Of a stretch of DNA of 64,000 nucleotides, positions 18,058-29,944 are shown one piece after another (the first letter of the stretch is position 1; every line of letters begins with the position of its first letter). The stretch spans positions 1,488,001 to 1,552,000 of the forward strand of contig JAMWFC010000082.1 in the NCBI GenBank assembly GCA_027475525.1, written 5' to 3'. The notes under the pieces were generated by a model that had not been told where the DNA came from, did not search any database, and saw nothing but the letters and a program-made list of their open reading frames with translations. The translations under genes were made by a program, and so were the position numbers. Source of the DNA: Macrolepiota albuminosa (Eukaryota; Basidiomycota; Agaricomycetes; Agaricales; Agaricaceae).

Positions 18058-20311
18058 TTATTCTTTACATTTGTAACTGACCAAACTTTGGACATCATCA
18101 GCATTTTGTCTGATCTTTTCAGCACAATTTTCATCATTCAGACATGCTGAAAAAAGTGAATGTTGGCAGAAGTGTTTTGTAAAGAGATGAAGTAATTGTT
18201 TCTGAGGAAAGTGCTGAGCAAAAGACATAATTAGGATTTTTAGATGTTGTCTCTTCTTCTTCAAACCAATAGTTAGAGTTATTTTTGGCATCTAGCTCAA
18301 TTTTTATCTTTCTTTTCACAATAGTAGTCTACCTGGCTAAGGAGATTGTTTTTTATGGAGTCATTTAGGTTGTCACCATCTATATCATTGTTAGTAGTTG
18401 GATTTATTGAGGTGCTGAGTTTAGCTAGAGCAGAGAGCTGGGTCTGGTATTCTGGAATTGAAACCAAGGAACAAATAACACTATTTAAGTGCACAACAAA
18501 TTTAGAACTAGCATAAGTTTGCTCAGGTACAGTATTCTGGAGTACACTACCAGGTTTCACAGTTACTTTTGAGATTGCTTTTTTAGTAATTTGAGTATCC
18601 TATCAATACACATCAATTTACTCTAATGAGTTTATATACTAAATCCACACCAGATTAAGCTCTTTTGCTTACTGAAGAGGTACAAAGGTGTCCTCAATCC
18701 AATTGAACTCTTTTTTTGCCTCCAAGACATAATAGTATTTAAGACATTGTTGAAGAATAGAAAGATGCATCTTGATTGCACAAAGACAATGCCAGAAGCA
18801 AAGCTAATGCTTTGCTTGTATGAATACCTTGAAAAAAGAATTTATTTTTGAAAAATCCTTGTCTGTAAGTGTAAATATTGGCTTGAGGCCTGAGACTTCA
18901 TTGAAGTGCTTCTTTTCACTTGTCTTTGCTTCAGAAGAGTGTATGAGCAGATATCCAAGTAGGCAGCCTGAACTATAGATTTCTCCCAGTAAAGTATATA
19001 TTTTGAAGTTTGATTTATTTATATTTCTCAAACTAAGTTAATAAGTACTTTAATATTTTTGCAAGTAAAAAAAGTGACTTACAAGTTGAATCCAAAGAGA
19101 TTTTTCTGATCTTTCCATCCTATTGATAGAGTATAGCAGGAAGACAAAAAGCAATTGCAGTAAAGCCATTCTCTTGGTGAAGTGGGATTGATTCAACTAT
19201 GTAAAGCCCAGAAATATCATTTACTCCTTTTCTAGCTTCTTCAATGAGCATTTGTACAGACTGAAATTCATCCTCATAGCACTTCCATTTTTGACTACTA
19301 TATTCAAGCCAGATATTATATACCACCTTTTTGGAAAACTGAGAAGAGAGATTAGTTTCAAGCATCTGATTCCAAAGCTACAAGAATAAATCAGCTAAAT
19401 AATATAGTCAGTAGAAAATATCAACTAACTTCTATCATGTTCAAAGCAAAATTGGCCTCAATAAAATCCTGTGTTTTATCTGGAACATCAATGTTTCAGT
19501 AGAAAACATGGTCATCCTTGTGCTGCAGCTTTACAAAAACAGTGTCTTCATTCTCTGTAATTTTAATGTTTAACCAGCCAGAGCATTGAAAGGTATTCAT
19601 TCATGCAGTTCTTGTCTCAGAGCTTTATACTGTCACCTTTCTTTTGAGTTTATACTGCTGTGTATTTACTTGGGCACAATGATAGATAAAGCAAGAACAA
19701 GAGTACTGCTTGCTATAATATGTACTGTATTAGCTATAAACAATAGCTTTGGTACAAGTATTTGATAAATATCATGGATTACACATATGAAGCAATATTT
19801 TAAGAGTTCTCAGATTTTTGAGCCAATATGTCAGCTGCAGCTTGTGGTGACTGAAAATCAGAAGCAATAAAGACAAGTTTATATAAGCCTCTATTGACAG
19901 TATTTTTTCTGAGTCTCCAAGGCAATCTATTAAATCCAGAAAGGTATCGAAATCAATAATACCAAGATCTGAAGCATTTCCATCATCAGAATTATCTTGT
20001 AATGCATTGATGTTATTATTGTGGGTAGTGCATTTTTTTTAGCATTTCTTTGAGCCTTTTGGCCCAAACATTGTGCACAGAAGTGTTTCATTTTTCATTT
20101 GCTTGAAGTTCAGTAAATTATAGTCAAGAGATCTGTGACATTTTGAGCACAAGTGTTTAAATTTAGTGACAGGAGATTCCATATTCAGAAGCTTGACAAA
20201 GAAGTTGATGTACTCAGTAGCAGACACAGACATGACATGATGTAAGAAAATAGAGTGCCTTGAAATAGTTGAATCTCTATTGTGCTGCTTCCTGGTGGTT
20301 ATCAAATGCAA
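18058..20311 (-). pseudogene. MULE-like transposase relic
   Basis: Reading leftward from about 20311, broken frames give a cysteine-containing N-terminal region (KFKHLCSKCHRSLDYN), then VVYNIWLEYSSQKWKCYEDE and ENGFTAIAFCLPAIL (19120-19365), then LKPIFTLTDKDFSKIN near 18865-18900, and an unrecognised tail. In basidiomycete MULE-type transposases the phrase K-P-x-F-x-L-T-D-K-D-F-x-x-I-N marks the catalytic region, with the DKD aspartate. Frames are cut by stops and AT-rich drift, so the gene is dead. Some gaps could be introns. No terminal inverted repeats were identified. The family is given from memory of the motif. Confidence 0.6.
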
Positions 20312-20728
20312 AGAGAGGAATCAAACATGTCTTGATGAACACATGTCTTGATGAATAGGAACATTTAGAATACATTTTATATAGAAGCTATAGCCCTCCA
20401 TTGAGTGAGCACAAAAAGTTCATCTATGTCCCTCATCAGCATTTTCTGAGACCACGTGCTTTTGAACTTTTTGTTGGGTCAATAGCATTTACTATCTCAT
20501 ATTTTTACCAATGTCCATCTGTCAGCCCCTTAGTCCTACTGACGCAGCATATTGATAAACGAGTGTATTTGTGTATGAATATAATACAATAGATAACTGG
20601 AGAGTGGAAATCGTAAGATAATAAGTATGTAATAAAATATAATGAAGACTCACCTGGAGAGTGGAATTTGTAAGATGATCCATCTCCAGGTGGGGCTCGA
20701 TATAATATAGTATTGTAGTAATGATGTT

Positions 20729-20969
20729 GGAAAAATCCCAGATGCCTTATCAGGACAAAAACCAAATTAGGTCAGATAAGGTCAGATCAGAGTGTGGAGC
20801 TACCTTGATTGGGCCTGATTACACAAAAAACTAATTTGATCAGACCTGATATAGCCTAATAAGGGTGTCTGATCTTGTAACGCTTGTCTGATCAGGACTA
20901 ATTATTGGGTCTGTCTAAAGTAACGTGATCACGGCTGATTTCATCTGATGTGGCTCTCAGGATTTTTCC
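20729..20969. repeat. Possible MITE with 10-bp inverted ends
   Basis: A 241-bp non-coding segment is bounded by GGAAAAATCC and GGATTTTTCC and is rich in CTGATCAG-type short palindromes. No target duplication was found and no second copy lies in the window, so the call is weak. Confidence 0.3.
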
Positions 20970-21222
20970 GACAGAGACAAGAGGAGCTGTATACGTCATG
21001 AGTGAGTAATCAATATGGAGATTTCTAAGACATATATGTAATAAAGGAAACATACAAATTTATGATGTAACATATGACGCTCGTGTTTGATAGGAATCCA
21101 AAGTCACGAGGCATTATTCTCGACACCTACCACAGCGGCTGACACAAGAGTAGCCAAGGGTATGACGTTGATGGAACTTTGGAGAGAAGGAGCCCCCTAT
21201 TTACCTTCAAACCATTCAGACC

Positions 21223-21376
21223 TGTAAGCTCTCAGTAACAAGACATAACACAAGGAATAGAGCACCATGCTATTGATTTTTATCAAGAACCCCATTGATT
21301 GTAAGCTCTCAGTAACAAGACATAACACAAGGAATAGAGCACCATGCTATTGATTTTTATCAAGAACCCCATTGAT
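21223..21376. repeat. 77-bp perfect tandem duplication 5
   Basis: Copies 21223-21299 and 21300-21376 lie just upstream of the F-box gene. Confidence 0.95.
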
Positions 21377-21431
21377 AAGGGAATGAATTCGGAAAATCCC
21401 GCAAAGGTTATATAATAGTTGCTCGTTGAAA

Positions 21432-22796
21432 ATGCAGGTCCCCATGGCCATCCCAACCGAGATATTATTCTCCATTCTTCGACAAGCGACATTTGTCCCA
21501 GAGGCGCTTGATACTTCTGCATCCAACTTTTTTGAAGACCGTGATATAGTCATTCAACTCGTATGCGATTCTATGAAAACAAAGACCTCTCTCTCCTTGG
21601 TTTCAAAGACTTTTCATCATTTCATGGAGTTTTATCTCTATGAAATCGTGATGATATTTCGCTTCGAATATGTTCCAATAATCCTCCAAAGACTAAGATC
21701 AACACCTGTAGGGTTTCGCATCCCCAGAGGTTATAGATGTCGCCGTCTCGACTTCTATCTCGGCATTGGCAATATTATGTATGCCGATGAGGCTTGGTAC
21801 GAGGGTGGCCATACCCTATGGGGTTTGATTCCAGCATGTCCCAATCTGGAGATATTAATGGCCCGAGCAGTTCACTCGGCGCCTGGGCTGCATGTACCCC
21901 ACCTCACTCACAAGGCTTTATGGATGACTATCGCAACATATTGGTCGAAAACCCTTCGGCGCCTTGAATTGTATGGCTTTGAGATCCGGACAGACCGCGT
22001 GGAGATGATGTTGCGTTATCTCACAAATCTCGAGTCATGTCGTATCAGTCCCGTCTCGAAGTTTGATCCACATTTAGATACATACGATGACGAAGAACCG
22101 AAGGAGCGTCAGTTGAGGGATCGACATAGGTTCGTACGGATCGTCGATGACTGGGACTATTCAGAGATGTCTGGATGGTTTGACGCGTCGACTGTGGAAG
22201 AATTCAAGATGGCAAAGGAGAATTCTCAGTGGCCACCATTTGATTCTCTGCCTCCATATACTCTGCCCTCCTTGCATACATTACGCCTTGATGGACTCGA
22301 TTTGAAGAGACTTTATCAATTTAGATTTCCACGTCTGCGCCATCTTGATATGACTTGTTTTCTCGGCAACAGATTAGACCTCTGTGTGGTCTATGATCAT
22401 TTTCCTACTTCTATCACGCATCTTATCTATGCTGGGAAAGACATTCCATTGGTCCACTTTTTCCGATTCTTCCCTCAGTTAAGGCAACTGACGGTAGCGC
22501 TCGAGTCAAGCGATATCCCCGCCTCGGAATACGAATCCGTGAAACCTCATCAGAACCTTGAGACTGTCGAATTGGCGAGCTGGATTGATGTATTTAATCC
22601 ACAGTCACTGATTCGAGATATTATCACTGCTGTTCGCGCGAAAAAGCTGCCGAGTCTGCAGACCATTAAACTTACGCCCCCTAGGGAGTACGATGAGTTG
22701 CCTTGGAAGGGGGAATGTGAGGCGTTGGGCGTCAGGTTGGAGGAAGTCGTAAGGCCAGAACCAACTTTCTCTATGATCACACGGCATCACACATGA
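21432..22796 (+). CDS. F-box-like protein with leucine-rich C-terminal part
   Basis: A single uninterrupted ORF of 454 residues starts at ATG 21432. The N-terminus reads MAIPTEILFSILRQA and later SLVSKTFHHF, the two halves of a degenerate F-box as found in the large agaric F-box families. F-box proteins recruit substrates to SCF ubiquitin ligases. The rest has leucine-rich phrases (PACPNLEILMARA, LRRLELYGFEI, LPSLHTLRLDGLDL, FPRLRHLDMT) typical of the LRR-like repeats behind such F-boxes. No intron is needed. The 77-bp duplication at 21223-21376 lies in its promoter region. Substrate unknown. Confidence 0.75.
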   Translation: MQVPMAIPTEILFSILRQATFVPEALDTSASNFFEDRDIVIQLVCDSMKTKTSLSLVSKTFHHFMEFYLYEIVMIFRFEYVPIILQRLRSTPVGFRIPRGYRCRRLDFYLGIGNIMYADEAWYEGGHTLWGLIPACPNLEILMARAVHSAPGLHVPHLTHKALWMTIATYWSKTLRRLELYGFEIRTDRVEMMLRYLTNLESCRISPVSKFDPHLDTYDDEEPKERQLRDRHRFVRIVDDWDYSEMSGWFDASTVEEFKMAKENSQWPPFDSLPPYTLPSLHTLRLDGLDLKRLYQFRFPRLRHLDMTCFLGNRLDLCVVYDHFPTSITHLIYAGKDIPLVHFFRFFPQLRQLTVALESSDIPASEYESVKPHQNLETVELASWIDVFNPQSLIRDIITAVRAKKLPSLQTIKLTPPREYDELPWKGECEALGVRLEEVVRPEPTFSMITRHHT

Positions 22797-24430
22797 GCAA
22801 TTCAATACGTATAATTCTAAGTAATTAGCTGTTTGAATAATAAACTGGCAGGTATAAGTGATATATCACGTGGGAAAGTACAAATTAACAATCGAGCCTT
22901 ATAACCAGATACAATGAAAAGGGCACCCTGCCATCGCTTTAGCTTTTTTTTCGTGAAAAAAAGACGCTTTATCATATGGTTGTCCTAATAAGTTTTACAA
23001 ATACCACAACATCGACCAATTCATAATTGTGTTTGCTGACGTCCACGGTGGATTCATCATCCAGTTCGATCAGACAAATGAACAATGCAACATACAAGGT
23101 TACCTGTCTTGTCATTTTACCAAAACAACGCGGTACCATAGCGTAGTATCTTCGAACAATATGAGGATCCACTCAGTCACGAGGAACAATCCAGGGCTTA
23201 TCGTTGATTTCTACGATGATCACCCACAGGACTCTGAAACGAAAGCATCAGCGGTTATCTCCAGTCTTTTGTCGGAGAGTCCCCGTTGGATGACTCGTTC
23301 ACATGATGTGGATACAAAACCGCAGCAAAAGGGGGATAAAGTGGCATTTGCGGCAGTGATGGCGGTGGCATTCTAACAATCCTGACGCCAAAATTGCTTA
23401 CACGGAGCCTTGTCAGATTTTCCTGGGACCTCAAAGAGAACCCGTAAGGAAACAGACATTCTGCGCCGGTTACTGCTTTTTCGTGAATAACACGCCGCGA
23501 GTGGGAAAATGGGCATGGAGTCAATGAGAGGTCGAGGTTTGTACTCACAAACGCTCTGTTGTGATCAATACTGGTACATGTTGGTAAGTAGTCCGTCAGC
23601 ACCAATCCAGGTAATAACGTCTGATGATAGATAGAAGTATAGGAACGTGTGCTTTTTCTAAGTGAAAGGGAGAACATGGTTGGCGGTTGACCTACCCGGA
23701 CAGCAACAGCATATGTACTCCTAGATTTCAAACATTGAGTCGATTATGAGTCATAAATCCATACCACAGAGCTGCTTCAGTCTCGTCGATTGGGTCATGA
23801 GCTTCAATCTTAGAGGGGATGCTATCCCGCTGGGTTCTTCGTAAAAAAGGTAACAGGGACGTGTGAGCGCATTCCAGCAAGGCGTTTTTGGCGCGCGCGT
23901 TGTCACGCGCAAGGATGTCTTCTGCCGTCATGGTAGAGACGCATCTCGAACGGAATGAACTTGATCATCAATTTAGACATGCAGCTGCAACGAGTAGAGG
24001 TGGACAAAAAACAAAGAAATGGACACGGTTGTTTGGTCCTTATACGTACGGACAGAGAATATCTTCGCGTTGACATCATTGAAAAAGAGACTGTACTTGT
24101 CTGGATAAATAGTTTGAATGTTTTTCAGTCATTGACGCGCCAGAAACGCGTGAATGGCGTACGCGTCGTATATTATGATTCGTGCTTGGATATTTTGACA
24201 AGCTGTAGTTCCGGATCTTGTACTGGCACAGCAGCTGCAGTGCAGTGCAGTGTTTGGAAAGACCACCACGTGCCGGCTGTCTTGAACAAGCCTTTGCAAC
24301 CCAGTAAGCTCTCACTGGCGCCCTTGCTCGTCTTCAGGCTTCACCATCGAAAAACAGGACATGACAACGCTTGACGCTTAGCACTTTCATCACCTGCCAT
24401 CTAAAAAAAATCACCGTTGGTTGCTTAGAT
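22797..24430. other. Unassigned region with one copy of a dispersed repeat
   Basis: No gene could be assigned. Short open frames exist on both strands, for example a 67-codon minus frame (23931-23728) starting with an ATG, but none resembles a known family. Bases 23161-23437 are one copy of a repeat whose partner is at 30707-30981. Confidence 0.4.
23161..23437. repeat. Dispersed repeat, copy 1
   Basis: About 277 bp closely matches 30707-30981 in the same orientation with scattered substitutions and a few small indels (shared core TCGTTGATTTCTACGATGAT). Both copies keep a similar minus-strand frame (LRVSNFGVRI / LRVSDFGVRI), so it may descend from a coding sequence. Family not recognised. Confidence 0.8.
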
Positions 24431-26698
24431 ATGCCTCAGGCAAATCGAAGACACTCCGAGATTTCCACTTCTCCGCAGAGGACCCATCGCAGGCCGTTGT
24501 TTCAGGATGAAACAATCACATCGATTCTATCAAATGGATTTCCGTTCTCCAGGTAAATAAATTCAAGATACACAGACTGTACCCAATTCAATTATATATA
24601 ATTGTCTCAGTAAACTTACCGCTCACACATCCTGTGTCAATGCTCTCGCCTTCTCATCCGGCGAAGGACGTTTTCTAGCAAGTGGTGGAGATGGTATCTG
24701 AGATTAACCCTTCGATATCGGCCTACAGTGACATAACAACAGATTTCCGGATACACATATGGGACTTTCAACAGGAGGACGTGACCACGCCGATACACAC
24801 CCTTCGCGGTCCAAAGGTAAAGATTTTTCGTTGCGCTAAAGACTAGTAATCTGATACGAGACTTTGAGGGAAACGTATTTACAATGGCCTTTTCTTCGAC
24901 CAATCGTCATATGTACTCGTTCGTGGAATGTTTTTCATGAGAGGTGTATATGGGTCTGACCGGGTGTGAAGCGCAGGTACAGATGAAACTATCTTGAAAT
25001 ATGACGTTTCGACCATGGGGCTTCAGCTGGATGCTCAATCCCGTGCAGGGGTTCCATATCAAACATTCCGACTTCACGACGTAAGTATCACGTCAACGTC
25101 TGAATGAGACGAGCCTCAGATCAACCTTGAGGACACCATCCGAGCGATAAGCTGCCACTCGTATCAGGAGGAGGTCTTTCTGAGCGCTGGGTAAGATATC
25201 TCATCACAAGGCGCTTTGAAAATTGCTCAATCTCCAGTTAGCCAAGACGGACGCATTTTACTTCATGATGGTCGTGTAAATGGCTTATCCCGGGCTCAAA
25301 GTACTTTACAACTGCAAAAGGAAGCGACAGGAGTGCAATTTCATCCCATCATGGAGTATATATTCGCTACGTGCGATAATCGTGGTGGCGTTTGTTTGCG
25401 CGATACTCGAATGGCGTTCGGACCTCTATCAAGCCGAACACGTGAAGGAATTGTTCAAAAAGTATGACAAGATTTGTATTGATCTCTTCTCCGCGACTCA
25501 CCATCATGATGCCTTGGGAAGTACCTCACAAGGCTTACCCGGAAGACACATAGTACTTTATGCAAACCAGAAGCAAGTAGCCTAACGTTCAATCCTGATG
25601 GTTAGCCCGATCTTTCTTTCTACCATGTCTATTTATCTAACGACGAGTACGGTCTAGGGAGTAAACTTGCTGTGGTCATGCTCGTATGATTTGAATACAG
25701 ACAGATCTGGTTTCCTCAGCTACTAAATCCCTTCCAGAATTACCTTCCTACGATCTATGCTTTGTCGGATCCAATCCCCATTGCTGTGTGCAGCGGGAAG
25801 AACCGTCCAGATGGAACGCCTGTAATACCACCTGAGAGGGCGTATTCGAACTCGTGTACTATCAAGGTGCATATGGTATCTCCTCTTCTAATTGCTCATA
25901 AATTTATATTCATGTAGAATGGTGCGTTCGGAAACTTCAAATTGAACAACGATGAATTCTACTGTGCGGGTTCTGAGGATTTTCGTGGATATATGTGGAA
26001 AGTTCCTACGGCCGGCCGACTTGTGGATCAGCGAGTCGAGGTTTCTGCTGATGAATGGATTTGTAGAAATTGGCCAAATGTAACAGGTAGGCTTTCGGCT
26101 ACTGTGATATCGGTACTTGTGCTGAATAGTTCATAGCCTTCACATACGGCCGTGGAACTTCGTGTTATATCCCATTCGATCTTTCAACACCGCATTGTTA
26201 CTTGCACGGTCTGCCGGTTACGTTCCATCGTCTTATTTCTACTGAACTTTACCTCAGGTCACAGATCAATCGTCAACACTGTCCTCTGCCATCCTCACCT
26301 TTTCCACGTCGTCACCTGTGGGATCGAAAATGATATAATCCTTCATAGTCCAACGCCTTCGTCGCCTTGTGCACCAAGCCTCCAGTATACACCGACAGAT
26401 GTACGTGTGCTCGAAGAAGATGCCAATCAAGATCTATCTTCCTACTTCCGGGCGCTGGCGGGCATAATGGAACAGTCTGAGTCTGAGGAGATGACCGCGA
26501 TCAGGATGTTTGATCAGTTAGTGTTTTACTGGGAAGTTACCACTCACGTCTTATGAGATTTTCGACAGCATATTACGGGAAGAAGGCAACATTGATGTGT
26601 TTGATGAGCGGCAGTGGGCAAGTGAAGACTCCTCGTCCGATGAGTCATCTATCGGCGGAGACGACGATGACGATGACGATTTCGCTATATTGCCCTAG
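24431..26698 (+). CDS. WD40-repeat protein, DCAF5/6/8-like (CUL4-DDB1 substrate receptor candidate)
   Basis: A multi-exon gene: exon 1 (ATG 24431) ends at 24553 and splices to a classic WD40 phrase (KLTAHTSCVNALAFSSGEGR, then LASGGD) and, after another intron, FRIHIWDFQQ. Further blades are GNVFTMAFSSTNRHMYS, a TDETILKYDV phrase, EVFLSAG...DGRILLHDGR, FHPIMEYIFATCDNRGGVC, FYCAGSEDFRGYMWKVP and GHRSIVNTVLCHPHLFHVV. The C-terminus is strongly acidic, ending DDDDDDDFAILP. The order and wording resemble DCAF5/DCAF8-type proteins, which present substrates to CUL4-DDB1 ubiquitin ligase. Several introns of about 50 bases are needed and were placed by eye. The ATG at 24371 in the same frame is an alternative start. 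Stop at 26696-26698. Confidence 0.75.
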
Positions 26699-26820
26699 TG
26701 GTTTCCCTCCCATGTAACAAGAAGTGGTTGGTCTATTACTGCGGTCAAATAAATAAACCCGCAAGTATCTTAAATTAGCAAATAAGCTAAAAACTATGCT
26801 GGGGATACCCCATATATGCA

Positions 26821-28440
26821 TTAGTACCAGATACTCCTTGTCCGATGAATTGGAACTATCTCTGCTGTTTGCATACCCTCTATTCGATCTTCCCCATTTT
26901 CTATCTTCTTCGCAAGATCCCACAAATAAAAGTCTATCAGGACACTGCTGACGACATCGTCACTATATTTTCCCGTTTCTTCAAATAGCTTTAGGATCTC
27001 CTGTTTCACCCGCTCAACGGCAATGATGCTTGCAGCGCGCAAGCTTATCTCCTCGGGGGCACCAGACTGGACGGCGGTGCCTGCGCGAAGAGTTTCAAGG
27101 AGGGAAGGCGGATAATCGAGAATACGAAGGTGATGCAAGATCTGCGGCACACGATAGTCTGCAAACATCGTAAGTTGCTGGATTTGAGGTCCTCGGACTC
27201 CGGGGAATATAGGATGCTGGGAGGTTGGATCAGCTGGATAGAAGGCAGCCCAAACTTCGGCGACAAGGATCTGCGCTCTCTTCCATAGGCAAACTGATGG
27301 TGTTGTTTAGTTAGGAGCCTTGACGAGTAGCGCAGAAAACACCTTTTTTCTCGTTAACGATGAACTCGTCACGATACGCTGGAAAAGTATCGACGACCAT
27401 CTGTACTAATTGAAGCGCGGTGCCTTCCCCATTGTGTCTTCTGTGAAACTCGTCCAGGAATCCCTGAAAAGAGCCATCAAATTTCTAAAACGACCTCGGC
27501 GCTTAGTATTGATCCGGAAAGTAACTTGCGCGAGGATACCTTGCAAAGAATCGATCCAACCTCTCTCATGATGGCTATTCGTTCTTTCAACAGAGGGATG
27601 GATTCTGATGATTGAGTGGAAGGGCGAAACACGTGTTCAATCAATGAATCAGGACAAAGGACTTCTGAAGAGTAAAAGTTAGGGTCTGTTATTGGAATAT
27701 CGTCGTCCGCGAGAGCTACGTGTTTGAGGTCATAAGATGGTGGAAGAAGTATACCAAAGACGCGTGCTATCTCACCCCTATTGAGAGAAGCGACCAAGCT
27801 CCAATAACCCGTCCACAACTTCTTTTCACTAGAATCCCATTTGTCCCGCCATTCGACACTATAACGATCAGGTTGTCCCTCCTTTTCAGACCAGAAGCTG
27901 AAGTTTAGGCATGATATAAGGAATATCCAGTTCAGAACTGATTTGTTTGTGGGATCCAAAGCGACGTAGGGGTCCGACGGCAGAAGATGCAGGGGATGCG
28001 TGCGCCATGTGCGAGGGGTATATGATTCTACTAGAAGCCTTTGGCGGATCTGACAAAGAGTAAGATACCCTGAGATTACCCTACCAATCCAGCAAGACGA
28101 GTATTGTTACTAACATGCTTTGCAGCTGACTTTACACCATCTTCGTTGATGAGTACAATGTTCGTTGCCTTCATCCACATAAGTACCGTGCTTCTGTAAG
28201 TAAAAAGTCGAAGTAAATCCGTACTTGGTAAGCATACTCCGAGCCTTTAACAACTGGATTGATTTCTTCGGTGTCGTTTCTTGAAATGCTCGACTTTTCC
28301 TTCAAGCTAGACGTCCAAATTGGTAGTCTAGACGCAAGAACAGAGATGAAGCACTGGCGAAGCCTGAAATACGCGATAGCGACGCGTATACGAGTTTTCA
28401 TGAATGTCGTCCACATTTCTTGGAACAAGCTTTTTACCAT
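26821..28440 (-). CDS. QNG1: Queuosine salvage protein (QNG1/DUF2419 family)
   Basis: This family releases queuine from queuosine 5'-phosphate so that it can be reused for tRNA modification. The translation carries its signature phrases in order: NPVVKGSEYAY, NIVLINEDGVKSAAKHV, LNFSFWSEKEG, GYWSLVASLNRG, IPLLKERIAIMREVGSILC, DGSFQGFLDEF, TFPAYRDE, KRAQILVAEVWAAFYP, HPIFPGVRGPQIQQLTMFAD, YRVPQIL, and IDFYLWDLAK near the end. Short introns are clear, for example one that removes bases after GSILCK (GTATCC...TTTTAG, about 27485-27538). The stop is TAA 26821-26823. The N-terminus is uncertain: ATG 28440 gives a longer leader than usual, and a start nearer 28290 after a missed intron is possible. 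It lies tail to tail with the WD40 gene, 122 bases apart. Confidence 0.85.
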
Positions 28441-29017
28441 CAAGACATGATTTATGGTGGCTGTCCTACTAAAAACTTTCGAAAGTCACGATCTTTCATT
28501 ATCCCTCTTGCCGCGGAGATAGATTAGATTTTCGACGATAAGATGATTGAGGCGCGCCACTTGGACTTCTTGACATTTGGGCATTCAAACGAGATGATGT
28601 GACTCCTTCCTCGAGTATATCATGGATAACTAGGCTCTTCCTGTTTCATAATCGGATTAGTGTCTCTTCCTCTGATACGTTGAGCGCCCGAAAGAAATAA
28701 GTCAGCAGCGCTTCTTCACTCTGATGGTCATCTCTCGATAACCTGCATCTGCCGTTTTTTAATATAAAGCCAAGGAACAGTATGACCTCTCACGCTACCT
28801 GTTTGTCGATGAAAGTCTTCGATGACTTTACTGGTTTTGCTGGAACCTTCGATGTCGATATCAGGCCACTATTGTTACTCTGTCGTACCTTGCTGCACAG
28901 GATACAGAGTCTAACTATATATACCTGAAATATTGACGGATATTTATTCGAATATCTCCACAATACCAAGTCTCTCAAGGCCAAGGCCGCTTATTTAAAT
29001 AAAACTTGTTGTCCTTC
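28441..29017. other. Unassigned gap
   Basis: No gene recognised. A 64-codon minus frame (28984-28790) has no family resemblance. Confidence 0.4.
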
Positions 29018-29944
29018 GCTCAAAGACCTCCTTATTAACGACAAACCTTGCAAACGGTGCACTGAGCACAACAGCGTTATATTTTTGCGGTTCTTTCGTC
29101 CGTCCATGAGGATGTCTACGTGGCAAATCTTCGGCCAGGGAAGCCAAATGTGGAAGCCAGAGTTCCGTCAAACACTACCAGAGGGACATGCTTCCAATTG
29201 CCATAGCGGATGGAAATATACCTTTGATACCCTTTCAACAAAAAACCTCAGCGAGGTGATAATTGTGCAGGAAAACAAACTGAATGTAATTTTATTTTAT
29301 TTTATTTTTTTCATTTTTGGTGGGCTTTTTGGACTCGCGAGAATTTTGTGGCTTTCTCAAGACAATCCAACGCAACATGTAAAATGGTCTCCCCTCAAAA
29401 CTGAACACTAGACATCAGTTAAAAACGTGTTTTTTTTTTTTTGAAAAAAAAAAAAATCCTTTTCAAGCACGAGACGCGTGGCGGCTCAAAGACCTCCTTA
29501 TTAACGACAAACCTTGCAAACGGTGCACTGAGCACAGCAGCGTTATGTTTTTGCGGTTCTTTCGTCCGTCCATGAGAATGTCTACGTGGCAAATCTTCGG
29601 CCAAGGAAGCCAAATGTGGAAGCCAGAGTTCCCTAAAAACACTACCAGAGCGATATGCTTCCAATTGCCATAGCGGATGGGAATATACCTTTGATACCCT
29701 TTCGACAAAAAACCTCAGCGAGGTGATAATTGTGCAGGAAAACAAACTGAATGTAATTTTATTTTATTTTATTTTTTCATTTTTGGTGGGCTTTTTGGAC
29801 TCGCGAGAATTTTGTGGCTTTCTCAAGACAATCCAACACAACATGTAAAATGGTCTCCCCTCAAAACTAAACACTAGACATCAGTTAAAAACGTGTTTTT
29901 TTTTTCGAAAAAAAAAATCCTTTTCAAGCACGAGACGCGTGGCG
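29018..29944. repeat. Two tandem copies of a 461-466 bp unit with T/A hairpin
   Basis: The unit 29018-29483 is followed directly by 29484-29944, near identical with scattered substitutions and length differences in poly-T and poly-A runs. Each copy ends with a run of T, a G or CG, and a run of A (29428-29456; 29898-29917), which can fold into a hairpin. No protein family was recognised in either strand. Confidence 0.85.

Larger units (their letters stand above)
20312..21431. other. Gap between the MULE relic and the F-box gene
   Basis: AT-rich non-coding DNA holds a possible MITE (20729-20969) and a 77-bp duplication (21223-21376). A TATATAAT sequence near 21409 is about 20 bases before the F-box start codon. 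No gene recognised. Confidence 0.4.

Noticed and set aside
21426..21431. Start of the F-box protein at 21426
   Set aside because: The codon there is TTG. ATG 21432 is followed closely by a second ATG and the F-box helix.
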